NCBI GenBank assembly: GCA_964445305.1
Contig: CAYUKK010000020.1
Coordinates: forward strand, 16,416-80,415
Reading direction: 5' to 3'
Length of the DNA: 64,000 nt
Source: CAYUKK01 sp964445305
Lineage (GTDB): Bacteria > Acidobacteriota > Aminicenantia > Aminicenantales > UBA8522
Below the pieces are notes generated by a model. It made no database searches. It was not told the origin of the DNA and saw only the letters and a program-made list of their open reading frames with translations. Within the stretch, counting starts at the first letter, position 1. The number at the start of each line of letters is the position of its first letter. Of this stretch, positions 50,301-58,883 are shown piece by piece. A program made the translations under genes and the position numbers.

Positions 50301-50329
50301 ATCCTAATGACCGCTTCTTTCTTTGTCAA
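50301..50329 (-). promoter_or_regulatory. Promoter of proS
   Basis: Minus strand TTGACA (50329-50324), 17 bp, TAGGAT (50306-50301). The start codon is 20 bp downstream; the leader of about 14 nt has no Shine-Dalgarno. Confidence 0.6.
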
Positions 50330-50493
50330 GAAACAGAGAAAGTAGAAATCTTAAGGGCAGCTGCTCCCGGCCGCTCGATCTATCCCACCTAACGTTTTGC
50401 TGGTTCAAAAAACAGGCTTTCTGTTGTTGACACATGCTCACCCTGGGGCTAAAATGGCCGAAAGATGGATTAATCCTCCTGGAGCAGACCAAT

Positions 50494-52911
50494 ATGAGAA
50501 TCTATGAAAAGCTCGGTCTTTTTTATCTTGGCAAGATCGTCGACCCAGAAAGCCAATCGATAACCGAAAACTATCTCCTCTACGATTCCAAGGATTTAGT
50601 CACTCACGCGGTATGCGTGGGAATGACGGGAAGCGGCAAAACCGGCCTGTGTATCGGTCTTCTTGAGGAAGCAGCCATTGACCGTATCCCGGCCATCATC
50701 GTTGACCCCAAAGGGGACCTCGGCAACTTACGCCTTCTCTTCCCCGAACTGAAACCCGAGCATTTCCTTCCCTGGATTAATGAAGATGAGGCCGCCCGCC
50801 AGGGTCTCTCCCCTGAAGACTACGCCCGCCAGCAGGCGGAGCGCTGGAAGAGTGGTTTACTCGAATGGGAGCAGGACGAAAGCCGGATCTCCCGACTCCT
50901 CGAGGCGGTGGACATTCCCATCTTCACTCCAGGAAGCAAGTCCGGTCTTCCGCTATCTGTCCTCAAATCCTTTTCGGCGCCCGCGGCCGAACTCCTGGAG
51001 GACGTGGACTTGTTGCGTCAGCGCATTTCCACGGTTGTCTCCGGCCTCCTCGGACTCCTCGGCTTTCAAGTTGACCCCCTTCGGAGCCGCGAACACATCC
51101 TTCTCTCCAGCATCCTCGAAGCTTCGTGGATGGCCGGGGAAAGCTTGGACATTGCTGATTTGATCCAGAGAATCCAGTCCCCTCCTTTCCGCCGGGTTGG
51201 GGTTTTCGCGGTTGATGCTTTCTACCCGCCTGCCGAGCGCTACAAACTCGCCGTCCTCCTCAATAACCTCCTGGCTGCGCCGGCATTCTCTTCGTGGATG
51301 GAGGGACAGCCTTTGGCTATCGAGTCCCTCCTCTACGCACCGGATGGAAAGCCGAGGCTGAGCATCATCTCCATTGCCCATCTCTCCGACGCCGAAAGAA
51401 TGTTCTTCGTCACCCTGCTCCTCAACGAACTCCTTGGCTGGATGAGAAGACAGCCAGGAACATGGAGCCTGCGGGCTCTTTTCTACATGGATGAGATTTT
51501 TGGCTTTTTCCCCCCTGTTAGCGAACCCCCTTCCAAGAGGCCGCTCCTCAGTCTCCTGAAGCAAGCAAGAGCATTCGGTCTTGGGCTGGTGCTCACGACA
51601 CAGAATCCTGTCGACCTGGATTACAAAGGTCTGGCCAACGCGGGCACATGGTTTATTGGACGCCTCCAAACCGAACAGGATAAGTCTCGGTTGCTGGACG
51701 GCCTTGCCGGCGTGGCCGGCCACATTGACCTCGGTCAGGTTTCGGATATCCTCAGTCGACTGAAAAAGCGCGTCTTCCTGATGCACAACGTCCACGAGGA
51801 CAAGCCAGTCCTTCTCCATACGCGCTGGACACTCTCCTATCTCCGTGGTCCCCTGACCACGCAGCAAATCAAGAGGCTTGTGGAAGAGAAAAGAGTCCTT
51901 CCCGAAATGGCTCCGCCCGGTCCCCCGCAGCCAGCTGCCATGTTTGCCATCTCTGGTTTAGAAAAAGATTTGGCCCAGCGACCGCCCTTACCTCCCGGCG
52001 TTAACGAGCTTTTTTTCCCCGTGACAAGACAAGCTTCTTCTTCGGGCCGACTCGTCTACCACCCAACGATAGCCGCGTTCGCCCGGGCCGGCATATTTGA
52101 CAATCGGCTCGGGGTCGCTGCCATGGAGAACGTTTCCCATGTCCTGGAAATGGGCGAGAACATGCTTGGTTTTCTCTGGGACAAAGCAAGCCGGTTGACG
52201 GCTGAACTTCAGCTTCTTTCCAAAGCGCCAGAAGAACAGGCGACCTTCCGAGCTCTACCAGAGCGAGCCTTCCCATTCTTAAAGTCGGCCGGCCCTGCTT
52301 ATGTCGACTTCTTGACCCGAAGCTTTCAGCTCGCCCTGTGGAAGAGCCCGACGCTCAATGTCATCTCGGCGCCCGGCGAGTCGGAGCGGGATTTCCGCAT
52401 CCGCCTGAGCCAGCTCATTCGAGAGAGAAGGGACAGGGAGCTCGAACGGCTGCGCCAGAAATACGCTGTTCGAATAGCGGCTCTGGAAAAGCAACTTCTG
52501 GTCGCTCGGCAACGACTCGAGAGAGAACAAGAACAATACAAAGAACAGATGACGCACACAGCGATCTCCATGGGGGCGACCATCCTTGGCGCTATCTTGG
52601 GTCGAAAAACTTCTCAAATCGGGCGAGCTACGACAAGCGCCCGGACAGCTAGCCGAGCCTATTATGAAAAAATGGATATCGAGCGAGCCCGGCAACAAGT
52701 CGAGGCGACCAAATCGCGTTTGAAGGAGCTCGAAGTAGAGCTGGAGCGAGAAGCCTCCCGCGTGAGGAGCGATTTGGAGGAAACAGCAGAGATTCTCCAA
52801 CCCATCCTGCTGCGTCCAAAGAAAAAGGATATCGCCCTCGAATGGTCCGGACTCCTCTGGTTCCCTTTTTGGCACCTCGACGAAGGCGGCCAAGAGCCCG
52901 CCTTTCATTGA
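50494..52911 (+). CDS. HerA/VirB4-like ATPase with C-terminal coiled coil
   Basis: 805 residues. ATG at 50494 with GGAG before it. Walker A GMTGSGKT at 43-50, [15 protein letters not shown] just after, Walker [26 protein letters not shown] (sensor), all of the HerA/FtsK/VirB4 P-loop class. Around 640-790 lies a long basic/acidic coiled coil ([49 protein letters not shown]), broken by a Gly-rich stretch ([15 protein letters not shown]). Related proteins pump DNA or drive nuclease systems, but no NurA or nuclease gene is adjacent. Function not assigned. Confidence 0.82.
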   Translation: MRIYEKLGLFYLGKIVDPESQSITENYLLYDSKDLVTHAVCVGMTGSGKTGLCIGLLEEAAIDRIPAIIVDPKGDLGNLRLLFPELKPEHFLPWINEDEAARQGLSPEDYARQQAERWKSGLLEWEQDESRISRLLEAVDIPIFTPGSKSGLPLSVLKSFSAPAAELLEDVDLLRQRISTVVSGLLGLLGFQVDPLRSREHILLSSILEASWMAGESLDIADLIQRIQSPPFRRVGVFAVDAFYPPAERYKLAVLLNNLLAAPAFSSWMEGQPLAIESLLYAPDGKPRLSIISIAHLSDAERMFFVTLLLNELLGWMRRQPGTWSLRALFYMDEIFGFFPPVSEPPSKRPLLSLLKQARAFGLGLVLTTQNPVDLDYKGLANAGTWFIGRLQTEQDKSRLLDGLAGVAGHIDLGQVSDILSRLKKRVFLMHNVHEDKPVLLHTRWTLSYLRGPLTTQQIKRLVEEKRVLPEMAPPGPPQPAAMFAISGLEKDLAQRPPLPPGVNELFFPVTRQASSSGRLVYHPTIAAFARAGIFDNRLGVAAMENVSHVLEMGENMLGFLWDKASRLTAELQLLSKAPEEQATFRALPERAFPFLKSAGPAYVDFLTRSFQLALWKSPTLNVISAPGESERDFRIRLSQLIRERRDRELERLRQKYAVRIAALEKQLLVARQRLEREQEQYKEQMTHTAISMGATILGAILGRKTSQIGRATTSARTASRAYYEKMDIERARQQVEATKSRLKELEVELEREASRVRSDLEETAEILQPILLRPKKKDIALEWSGLLWFPFWHLDEGGQEPAFH

Positions 52912-52942
52912 CTATTTTCATTCCAACGAGAAAGGAGAGGCC

Positions 52943-53398
52943 ATGCTTAAAGAATTCAAGGAATTCGCGCTTCGGGGGAGCGTCATCGACATGGCTGTCG
53001 GGATCATCATCGGAGCTGCCTTTGGAGCCATTGTCAACTCTCTCGTCGCCGACGTCATCATGCCGCCCATTGGGCTGGTCCTGGGGAAAGTGGATTTTTC
53101 CAACCTTTTTCTCGTGCTTAAACACGGCGCTCCGGGTGGACCCTATGCTTCCTTGGCAGCAGCGAAACAAGCAGGGGCGGTGACCCTGAACCTGGGAGTT
53201 TTTATCAACACCCTCGTCAGCTTTCTTATCATCGCCTTGGCGATTTTTCTCGTTGTTCGCCAGATCAACAGGCTGAGAAGGAAAGCCGAGGCTCCCGAAG
53301 CTCCTCCAGCGACAAAGACTTGTCCCTTCTGTTTCTCTTCCATCCCCGCGCCAGCCATCCGTTGTCCCTTCTGTACCTCCTCATTGGACAAAAGCTAA
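52943..53398 (+). CDS. mscL: Large-conductance mechanosensitive channel with C-terminal zinc ribbon
   Basis: 151 residues. The MscL core is complete: [37 protein letters not shown] (pore helix), the periplasmic loop, then [24 protein letters not shown]. The tail differs from E. coli MscL: after the cytosolic linker it ends [18 protein letters not shown], two CxxC pairs forming a zinc ribbon. The channel opens on osmotic downshock. AGAAAGGAGAGGCC precedes the ATG. It sits 31 bp after the HerA-like gene. Confidence 0.94.
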   Translation: MLKEFKEFALRGSVIDMAVGIIIGAAFGAIVNSLVADVIMPPIGLVLGKVDFSNLFLVLKHGAPGGPYASLAAAKQAGAVTLNLGVFINTLVSFLIIALAIFLVVRQINRLRRKAEAPEAPPATKTCPFCFSSIPAPAIRCPFCTSSLDKS

Positions 53399-53462
53399 AA
53401 ATGGTTAATTATCGAGGGTGAGAGGGCGCCTGAGCAGGACTAAAAAATACCGCCGATAAATT

Positions 53463-53490
53463 CACCCCTTGTTTCATCCGTAGGGGTGAT
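53463..53490. repeat. TCACCCC...GGGGTGA inverted repeat upstream of the PilZ locus
   Basis: TTCACCCCTT, 12 bp, AGGGGTGATT. It resembles the palindrome at 424-448 and lies about 60 bp before the first PilZ gene. Operator or hairpin; not decided. Confidence 0.4.
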
Positions 53491-53547
53491 TGACGGCCTC
53501 TTGAGGGGATGGCATTTTAAGCTCTCCAATAAGGAAAAGGAAGCGTC

Positions 53548-53907
53548 ATGTTAAACAAAACTCCGCTCTTCAGCCTGGGGAGGCGCGAGAGCAAGGAACA
53601 GGTTTTCAACCTTCCCCTCCCCACTCTCGTCGAAGGTCGCAATGCCATTGGGAAATTATTTCGAGAAAAAACGGTCCTCTTCTACATCAGTCATCAGGGA
53701 GCTTCTTTCAACCTGAGCAACGTCATCACCTTGGGCTCGAAGCTCAAATTGATCATCGACCTTCCGCCGGGTCTGGCCGAGGATAAGAACCTCAAGCTGG
53801 TCATTCATGGCAAGGTCGCTTTGGTTGAAGCGAATAACTCCCATCCGGGAAAGCAGAGAATTTCGATCAGGTTCGAGAACAAATATTTTATTAAAGAGGA
53901 TGCCTGA
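53548..53907 (+). CDS. PilZ-domain protein, degenerate (first of three)
   Basis: 119 residues, one PilZ fold (ISHQGASFNLSNVITLGSKLKLIIDLP, then GKVALVEANN...ISIRFENKYFI). The cyclic-di-GMP motif RxxxR is not well kept, and the [DN]xSxxG motif reads Y-I-S-H-Q-G, with Tyr for Asp/Asn. Binding of cyclic-di-GMP is doubtful; it may act by protein contacts. AAGGAAGCGTC precedes the ATG. Confidence 0.75.
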   Translation: MLNKTPLFSLGRRESKEQVFNLPLPTLVEGRNAIGKLFREKTVLFYISHQGASFNLSNVITLGSKLKLIIDLPPGLAEDKNLKLVIHGKVALVEANNSHPGKQRISIRFENKYFIKEDA

Positions 53908-53996
53908 GAAAAACTCCTTTCCTCTTCATTTTCATGCTCATCCAACCGGGACAATCCCTTATGACCGAGAAAGCCTAATCACCGGCGAGGATAAAG

Positions 53997-54461
53997 ATGG
54001 CCCAAAAATCACCCTTCGATTCATCCTCAAGAGCGATTGAGCGGCAAAGGGAATGCCCCGAAAATGGGTCTGTAGAGATGAAAAATCAGGCCTTTTTCTC
54101 CTCTAACCAGGCGGACCAAGCCGATAGCAAAAGGGAGCGAACTTTTGAACTCTTACTCCCTGTTTTGGTCAAAGGAAGGGACGTCGAGGAGAAAAAATTC
54201 AAAGAAAAGACCCAGCTCCTTTCCATCAGCGCCGAGGAAGCGATTCTTCGCCTGCGGTCTCGGGTGGCTGTCGGATCCCGGCTTGACCTCGACCTCGAAA
54301 TTCCCAAAACGCTTATCCTCGAAAACCATCTCCGACTTCAGGTTTCTGGAACAGTGGTCCTGTCCCAGGAAGAGTCCAACCCATCGAGCAAGAAGCGCGT
54401 CGTGAGCGTCAGGCTCGATAGAAAATTTAAGCTCATCCCCATATCTTCCAATATCCACTAG
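53997..54461 (+). CDS. PilZ-domain protein, degenerate (second of three)
   Basis: 154 residues. After a 50-residue disordered N-terminus comes a PilZ-like domain (LLPVLVKGRDVEEKKF, LSISAEEAILRLRSRVAVGSRLDLDLEIP, SGTVVLSQEESN, VVSVRLDRKFKLI). The second motif reads S-I-S-A-E-E, so neither Asp nor Gly is kept. The start may be the ATG at 54078, in frame, which removes the odd N-terminus; GAGGATAAAG supports 53997. Confidence 0.68.
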   Translation: MAQKSPFDSSSRAIERQRECPENGSVEMKNQAFFSSNQADQADSKRERTFELLLPVLVKGRDVEEKKFKEKTQLLSISAEEAILRLRSRVAVGSRLDLDLEIPKTLILENHLRLQVSGTVVLSQEESNPSSKKRVVSVRLDRKFKLIPISSNIH

Positions 54462-54641
54462 GTCAACGAGCTTCCGCCGAGCCCAAAAACCCTCCCCCTC
54501 AAAACCAAACTCTTACCCCTTTCCAGCCAACTCAAAAGAATGGCGTAAAGCAAGAGAAGGCAGCGGCTGATTTTGACGATGAACAAGGCATAAGACTGTT
54601 GGAATAATAAGTATTCTGATCGATAGGAATTCTTGATCGGC

Positions 54642-54656
54642 GATTTCCGGGAAATC
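54642..54656. repeat. Perfect 15-bp palindrome GATTTCC-G-GGAAATC
   Basis: Seven-bp arms around a single G, 9 bp before the -35 box of the LuxR-type gene. A plausible operator for that gene, possibly for self-regulation. Confidence 0.4.
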
Positions 54657-54665
54657 AATGTCTTC

Positions 54666-54695
54666 TTGACAAAGAAAGCAAATTTTTATTAGAAT
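54666..54695 (+). promoter_or_regulatory. Promoter of the LuxR-type regulator gene
   Basis: TTGACA (54666-54671), 18 bp, TAGAAT (54690-54695), 65 bp before the ATG. Confidence 0.6.
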
Positions 54696-54760
54696 TTCGC
54701 CAGAACATATGGGAAAGCATCGATTTGGCGGGGAAATAAGTCCTTAAAAGCGAGTCAACG

Positions 54761-55447
54761 ATGAGCAAAAAAAGCATGACCTCGGCAGAGAAAAAAATCA
54801 AGATTCTCATTTTTTGTCCATCTGAAATTATCCTCTCCGGAATCCTTAAAGCGCTCGAGCCTGATACAGGGATTGAGATTACCAACGTCGAAAAAAATAC
54901 CATCGAGAGCTTCATGGATTCGGTGAAGAAGTTACGACCGCAAGTCATCCTCTTCGCGAACACGGAACCTTTGCCCAACATGCGGGAAATCTGTAAAGCC
55001 ATCAAGGAAATATCCAAGATCCAGACCAAATCCCAGCTCCTTTTACTGGGCAGCATCCCTTCCCATGAGGAAATCGTTGGCCTCATCAACGCGGGCGCCC
55101 GAGGATATTTTGATTTGACCGACCCGGCCAGCCAGCTTTCTGAGGCCATCCGGGTCATCGACAAAGGTGAAATCTGGCTACCCCGCGATAAAATGAGCAG
55201 TATCATGGACCGGATCATCTCCGTCGTTGGGAGAGACCTAAAAGAAAAGACGCTCGACCAGCTGACGCCGACCGAATTCCAAGTTCTTCGACTCATCGGA
55301 CAAGGCAAGAGCAACGATGAAATCGCGGAAACCCTGTTCATCAGCAAGAACACCGTTCGCTCCCACATCAAGAGCATTTACGCTAAACTCGATACCCACA
55401 GCCGTCTGCAGCTTGCCCTCTACGCCATCAACTCGGCGTTGTTCTGA
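54761..55447 (+). CDS. LuxR/FixJ-type regulator with degenerate receiver
   Basis: 228 residues. The N-terminal 130 residues fold like a response-regulator receiver (ILIFCPSEIILSGILKAL, LLLLGSIPSHEEIVGLINAGARGYFDLT), but the acidic pair is missing and the phosphorylated Asp position reads ILFANTEP, so it cannot be phosphorylated in the normal way. The C-terminal part is a GerE/LuxR helix-turn-helix (LTPTEFQVLRLIGQGKSNDEIAETLFISKNTVRSHIKSIYAKL). It lies among three PilZ genes. A ligand- or protein-controlled regulator is likely. Confidence 0.88.
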   Translation: MSKKSMTSAEKKIKILIFCPSEIILSGILKALEPDTGIEITNVEKNTIESFMDSVKKLRPQVILFANTEPLPNMREICKAIKEISKIQTKSQLLLLGSIPSHEEIVGLINAGARGYFDLTDPASQLSEAIRVIDKGEIWLPRDKMSSIMDRIISVVGRDLKEKTLDQLTPTEFQVLRLIGQGKSNDEIAETLFISKNTVRSHIKSIYAKLDTHSRLQLALYAINSALF

Positions 55448-55473
55448 GAAACATCGAATCAGGAGAGATGGAC

Positions 55474-55869
55474 ATGAGAAAAGCGAGAAAGCCGAAAAAG
55501 GAGAGTCCCTTCCCTCTTATCCAGGCTAACCGGCGCCGGGAATGGCGACTGGAGCTTCCCCTGGCTACGATGATCGAAGGCAGGCTCCCCAACGGAAAGA
55601 AATTTGAAGAGCCGACGACCATCGAAAATATTAGCGCCACGGGCGCTTACTTCTGCCTCGATTCAGGCGTGGTCGTTGGCTCCAAGCTCAACCTCATGAT
55701 TGACCTGCCCAGGAAGCTCACCGGGGGGAAAGATATCAAGCTCAGCCTCGGTGGAATTACGGTCCGACTGGAGGAGCCAGATAAGAAAGGCAAGAAACAG
55801 GGTGTGGCCATCCGCTTCAACAAGGATTTCAAGTTCATCGAGGCCGGCAAGAAAAAAAGGCTTCGTTGA
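55474..55869 (+). CDS. PilZ-domain protein, canonical (third of three)
   Basis: 131 residues from the ATG at 55474, 8 bp after AGGAG; the ATG at 55468 is too close. The cyclic-di-GMP motifs are intact: NRRREWR (RxxxR) and ENISATGAYF (NxSxxG). So it should bind cyclic-di-GMP and change contacts with a motility, secretion or polysaccharide partner. It follows the LuxR-type gene by 26 bp. Confidence 0.85.
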   Translation: MRKARKPKKESPFPLIQANRRREWRLELPLATMIEGRLPNGKKFEEPTTIENISATGAYFCLDSGVVVGSKLNLMIDLPRKLTGGKDIKLSLGGITVRLEEPDKKGKKQGVAIRFNKDFKFIEAGKKKRLR

Positions 55870-55992
55870 ACGCTCCCTTTCCCTTGAAGATTGCCCCTAT
55901 TCACGTTAAAAAATTGCCACAAAACCAGAATGGATTGCGGTCAAGATATCCGGGACATCGAGATTCTCAAGGCTAAACCCCCTCGGGTGTCC

Positions 55993-56619
55993 ATGCTCCT
56001 CGTCTCCCTGACGGGCGGTATCGCCACAGGAAAATCGGTCGTCGCTCAGGTATTAAGAAAAAAGGGCTGCTACATCCACTCTGCTGACCAGGTCGCACAC
56101 CGCCTCATAAAGCCCAGTCGACCGGCCTGGCGCCAAATCGTCGCCCATTTCGGCCCAAGAATCCTTAATCCCGACGGCACCGTCAATCGCTCCAAGTTAG
56201 GGGAAATCATATTCAGCCGCCCGAAAGAGAGGCTATTCCTTAACCGGCTCATCCATCCCCTCGTGCTCAAGAAAAAGGCAGAGACGGTCAGGCGTCTGGA
56301 AAGAAGTGGCCGTTACCAGATTTATGTTTCCGAGGCGGCCTTGACTGTCGAAGCGGGCTTCCACGGCTTCTTCGATAAAGTTGTTGTCGTCACCTGCGAC
56401 CCATCCATCCAGCTGCAGCGTCTCATCGACCGGGATGGTCTCAGGCGCGACCAGGCTTTAAAGAAAATACGCAGTCAGATGGCTTCGGAGGAGAAAATAA
56501 GATATGCCGACTATGTCATCGACACTTCAGGCCCTCTTGAGGACACCATAGCCAAGAGCGAAAAACTCTTCCGTCACCTGAAGGAAGACTATCGGAATAA
56601 GAAGAGACAACGCCCCTAA
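55993..56619 (+). CDS. coaE: Dephospho-CoA kinase
   Basis: Last step of CoA biosynthesis. From the ATG at 55993: LLVSLTGGIATGKSVVAQVL (P-loop), HSADQVAHRLI, LIHPLVLKK, VVVTCDPSIQLQRLIDRDGL, ADYVIDTSG. 208 residues, normal length. An open frame continues upstream to 55891 but gives an atypical N-terminus. AGGGGTG-type ribosome site is weak. Confidence 0.92.
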   Translation: MLLVSLTGGIATGKSVVAQVLRKKGCYIHSADQVAHRLIKPSRPAWRQIVAHFGPRILNPDGTVNRSKLGEIIFSRPKERLFLNRLIHPLVLKKKAETVRRLERSGRYQIYVSEAALTVEAGFHGFFDKVVVVTCDPSIQLQRLIDRDGLRRDQALKKIRSQMASEEKIRYADYVIDTSGPLEDTIAKSEKLFRHLKEDYRNKKRQRP

Positions 56620-56635
56620 GAAAAAACTCTTCCCC

Positions 56636-57550
56636 TTAGCTCAAGAGGGAGGCGGCCAAAAGGGGAATCATGATCTCGTGATGGCCGATAAAATAAAACC
56701 CCCGCTGCCTATCGCCGAGCACCCTTCCCACGACGTTTTGTGAGGGTCGATAGTGATAGATAAAATCAAAGACTGCCGTCGTTAGCTTATCCAGCCTGAA
56801 ACCTTTGTTCCGGACATAGGAAACGGCCTTAAGAAAAACTTCGGGCAGGATGACGGCGGAGCCAATATTGAGGAAAACACCACCACCTTCAAGTTTTTCC
56901 AGGAGCGAGCAAAAGAGGTAAAAGTCGGCGAGCGAAGCTTTGCCCAGGGCCTCACCGCTGGCTTCAGGATGGAAATGGATGATATCGGTTCCCACAGCCA
57001 CGTGCACCGTCGCCGGAATCCTCAGGTCGTAAGCGGCGCCAAGGAGGCTTAAGTGTTTATAAGGAAACTTGGAAAGAGAAATCAGCTCGCCGACTGCCCG
57101 GCCCAGGCCCATGCCCCTTTCCGCTCCCTGCTTGATGGCCTGGTTGAGCCATTGCCCTGTCTCCCTGGCCATGCCAAATTTTCCGTCCCGGATGCCCGCC
57201 GCCACGTCCTCGGAGGTGCGACCGCAGAAGGCAATTTCGAAATCATGGATGATGCCCGCCCCATTAAAAGCAAGCCCGTTTACCCAGCCTTCCTTCATCA
57301 AGCGGAGGAGAACAGGGCTCAACCCGACCTTGATCACGTGGGCGCCCAGGCCAAAAAGAATGGGCTCGCGCTTTTCGCGGGCTTGTCTCAAGCGACGAAC
57401 GAACTTCTTGAACTGCCGGCCGGCGAGAATATCAGGTAGACTCCCAATAAAATCAGCAAAACTCTTATCCGGCTGGAAGTCCTTGGCGAAATTCCTGACG
57501 CTGACTTTACTCTTACGGGCCGAGAGCGCATAGGTTTTGAGGTCGGCCAT
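56636..57550 (-). CDS. Conserved protein of unknown function, deoxyhypusine-synthase-like
   Basis: 304 residues. The sequence (GLGAHVIKVGLSPVLLRLMKEGWVNGLAFNGAGIIHDFEIA, SEDVAAGIRDGKFGMARETG, VHVAVGTDIIHFHPEASG, GGGVFLNIGSAVILPEVFLKAVSYVRN, TAVFDFIYHYRPSQNVV, GHHEIMIPLLAASL) belongs to a family I remember as widespread in anaerobes, with Rossmann-like segments resembling deoxyhypusine synthase; I am not certain of that link. It lies 16 bp after HU on the same strand. The reaction is not known. Confidence 0.72.
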   Translation of the reverse strand: MADLKTYALSARKSKVSVRNFAKDFQPDKSFADFIGSLPDILAGRQFKKFVRRLRQAREKREPILFGLGAHVIKVGLSPVLLRLMKEGWVNGLAFNGAGIIHDFEIAFCGRTSEDVAAGIRDGKFGMARETGQWLNQAIKQGAERGMGLGRAVGELISLSKFPYKHLSLLGAAYDLRIPATVHVAVGTDIIHFHPEASGEALGKASLADFYLFCSLLEKLEGGGVFLNIGSAVILPEVFLKAVSYVRNKGFRLDKLTTAVFDFIYHYRPSQNVVGRVLGDRQRGFYFIGHHEIMIPLLAASLLS

Positions 57551-57566
57551 GAACGAAGCCCTCGGT

Positions 57567-57845
57567 TTATTTATGGGCCAAGATATTCCTCAGTTCCTGA
57601 CCCGATCGGAACTTAATCCGTTTGCCCTTCTCGATTTTGATTTGTCTTTTCCGGCGGATGTCCCGGCCATAGCCCGTCTTTTTATTAACCACCCTGAAAC
57701 TGCCGAAGCCTCGGATCTCGATTTTCTGGTTCTTGGCCAGGGCCTCTTTGAACGCTTTCAGGATAGACTCGACGATGCGCAAGGATTTTGCCCTGTTGAA
57801 TTCTGAATTCCTCTCAATGGCGAGGGCAATGTCATTCTTGATCAT
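57567..57845 (-). CDS. HU/IHF-family DNA-binding protein
   Basis: 92 residues. Family features: N-terminal helices (KNDIALAIERNSEFNRAKSLRIVESILKAFKEAL), the beta-arm region with IRGFGSFRVVNKKTGYGRDIRRKRQIKIEKGKRIKFRSGQELRN. The arm has the GFGSF and R-rich features of HU. It bends DNA in nucleoid structure. AGAGGAGATACAG before the ATG. The promoter is at 57880-57908. Confidence 0.94.
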   Translation of the reverse strand: MIKNDIALAIERNSEFNRAKSLRIVESILKAFKEALAKNQKIEIRGFGSFRVVNKKTGYGRDIRRKRQIKIEKGKRIKFRSGQELRNILAHK

Positions 57846-57879
57846 CTGTATCTCCTCTGAAGCGCCGAATAATGCCCTA

Positions 57880-57908
57880 TAATTAATTTATAAAAAATAA
57901 AATGTCAA
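57880..57908 (-). promoter_or_regulatory. Promoter of the HU gene
   Basis: Minus strand TTGACA (57908-57903), 17 bp, TAATTA (57885-57880), in a very AT-rich stretch. Confidence 0.5.
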
Positions 57909-58028
57909 GCACATGTATGGGGTCAGGACATCAGTGACACGTGGGCTTTCTGATTTCTTTTCCATTGGCAATAGTACACATAGGGGGTGAGGTAATCCAG
58001 TGCCTCATGCGGTCTTGCCACGCCTCGA

Positions 58029-58099
58029 TTTATCATTTCCTATGATGGGGTGAGGCGCAATCAGTGCGCACACGATCATTCGACCAGCGCCGCAGAAAA
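58029..58099 (+). repeat. IS91-type end repeat, copy 1
   Basis: From TTTATCAT to CGCAGAAAA this matches 61928-61999, which lies right after the transposase remnant. The core GGGGTGAGGCGCAATCAGT (58047-58065) is shared with GGGGTGGGGCAAAATCAGT in copy 2. No transposase precedes copy 1. Confidence 0.6.
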
Positions 58100-58126
58100 C
58101 GAAATCAAAAAAGGAGGTGTAGCCCT

Positions 58127-58374
58127 ATGGACGACCTGGAAACTCCGATCTTCCTCAAATACAACGGACCAAAAAAGGGGTTGACGTTCGATGGTCGCCA
58201 ACCCAATCTCCGCAAGTTGCCGACCTGGAAGCGCTTTCTCCGGCGGATGAATCGCTCATCCGCAAGTTGGTCAAAGCGACCCGGCGCTCCTTCCGACATC
58301 TCAGGCGGCGCTTCCCGGCGCTAATTATCCCAGGAGCTGGAAGGATGGGGAGAATTTCTCGCTTCAAGCCATAA
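58127..58374 (+). pseudogene. Decayed short gene, not recognised
   Basis: An ATG with GGAGG 9 bp before it opens MDDLETPIFLKYNGPKKGLTF, but protein-like sequence continues in another frame (VADLEALSPADESLIRKLV, RRRFPALIIPGAGR) up to 58374. The change of frame suggests a frameshifted remnant. No family recognised. Confidence 0.35.
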
Positions 58375-58883
58375 CCTGGTGGCGGTCCCTGTGGAAGCAA
58401 TACCTCCATCTTCATCGTAGCCTCTCCCTCCTATCGTCAAGGCTCGAATATCGGTGGATTTAATGCAGTCACATAACTTTGGGACAATGCCTAACTTTAT
58501 CTTTTAATCTCAACCTGGGGCGCTCAATGAGCTTCTTCTTGCACCATGGAATGTGCAACCGCGTTCCTCCGGAACCCTTAAGGCTCATGGCTTTATAAGG
58601 CAGAGCAGCTGATCGGCAAGGATACTACCCCTTCCTATGGTCTCGGCATTTTTAGGGGTTATGTTCGAAGCCTTGAAGACCTCACTGCTTCGGCCGGACA
58701 GGCTCGTGTTTGGGAGCAGATCCCGGCCATATATCTTAGTCCTATTCTTTTTTTTTGAATCAGAACAAGACGGAGCCGATATAAACAAAAGGTATCGGAA
58801 AGAACCACGAAGAGGAATCGACCTCAGTCATTACGGAAGAGAGAAACACGAATAAAACCAGGAGTAGAAGGGTTCGCCGCAGC

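Larger units (their letters stand above)
57909..58883. other. Accessory intergenic region with transposon-end copies and gene debris
   Basis: It holds one clear copy of the IS end repeat (58029-58099), two weak look-alikes of its GGGGTGAGG...CAGTG core (57919-57938, 57984-58004), and a decayed short reading frame (58127-58374). From 58375 to 58883 I see no gene, RNA or repeat. Confidence 0.5.

Noticed and set aside
58585..58788. Minus-strand 67-codon frame between HU and the LamG gene
   Set aside because: No ribosome site, no similarity, and composition like surrounding non-coding DNA.
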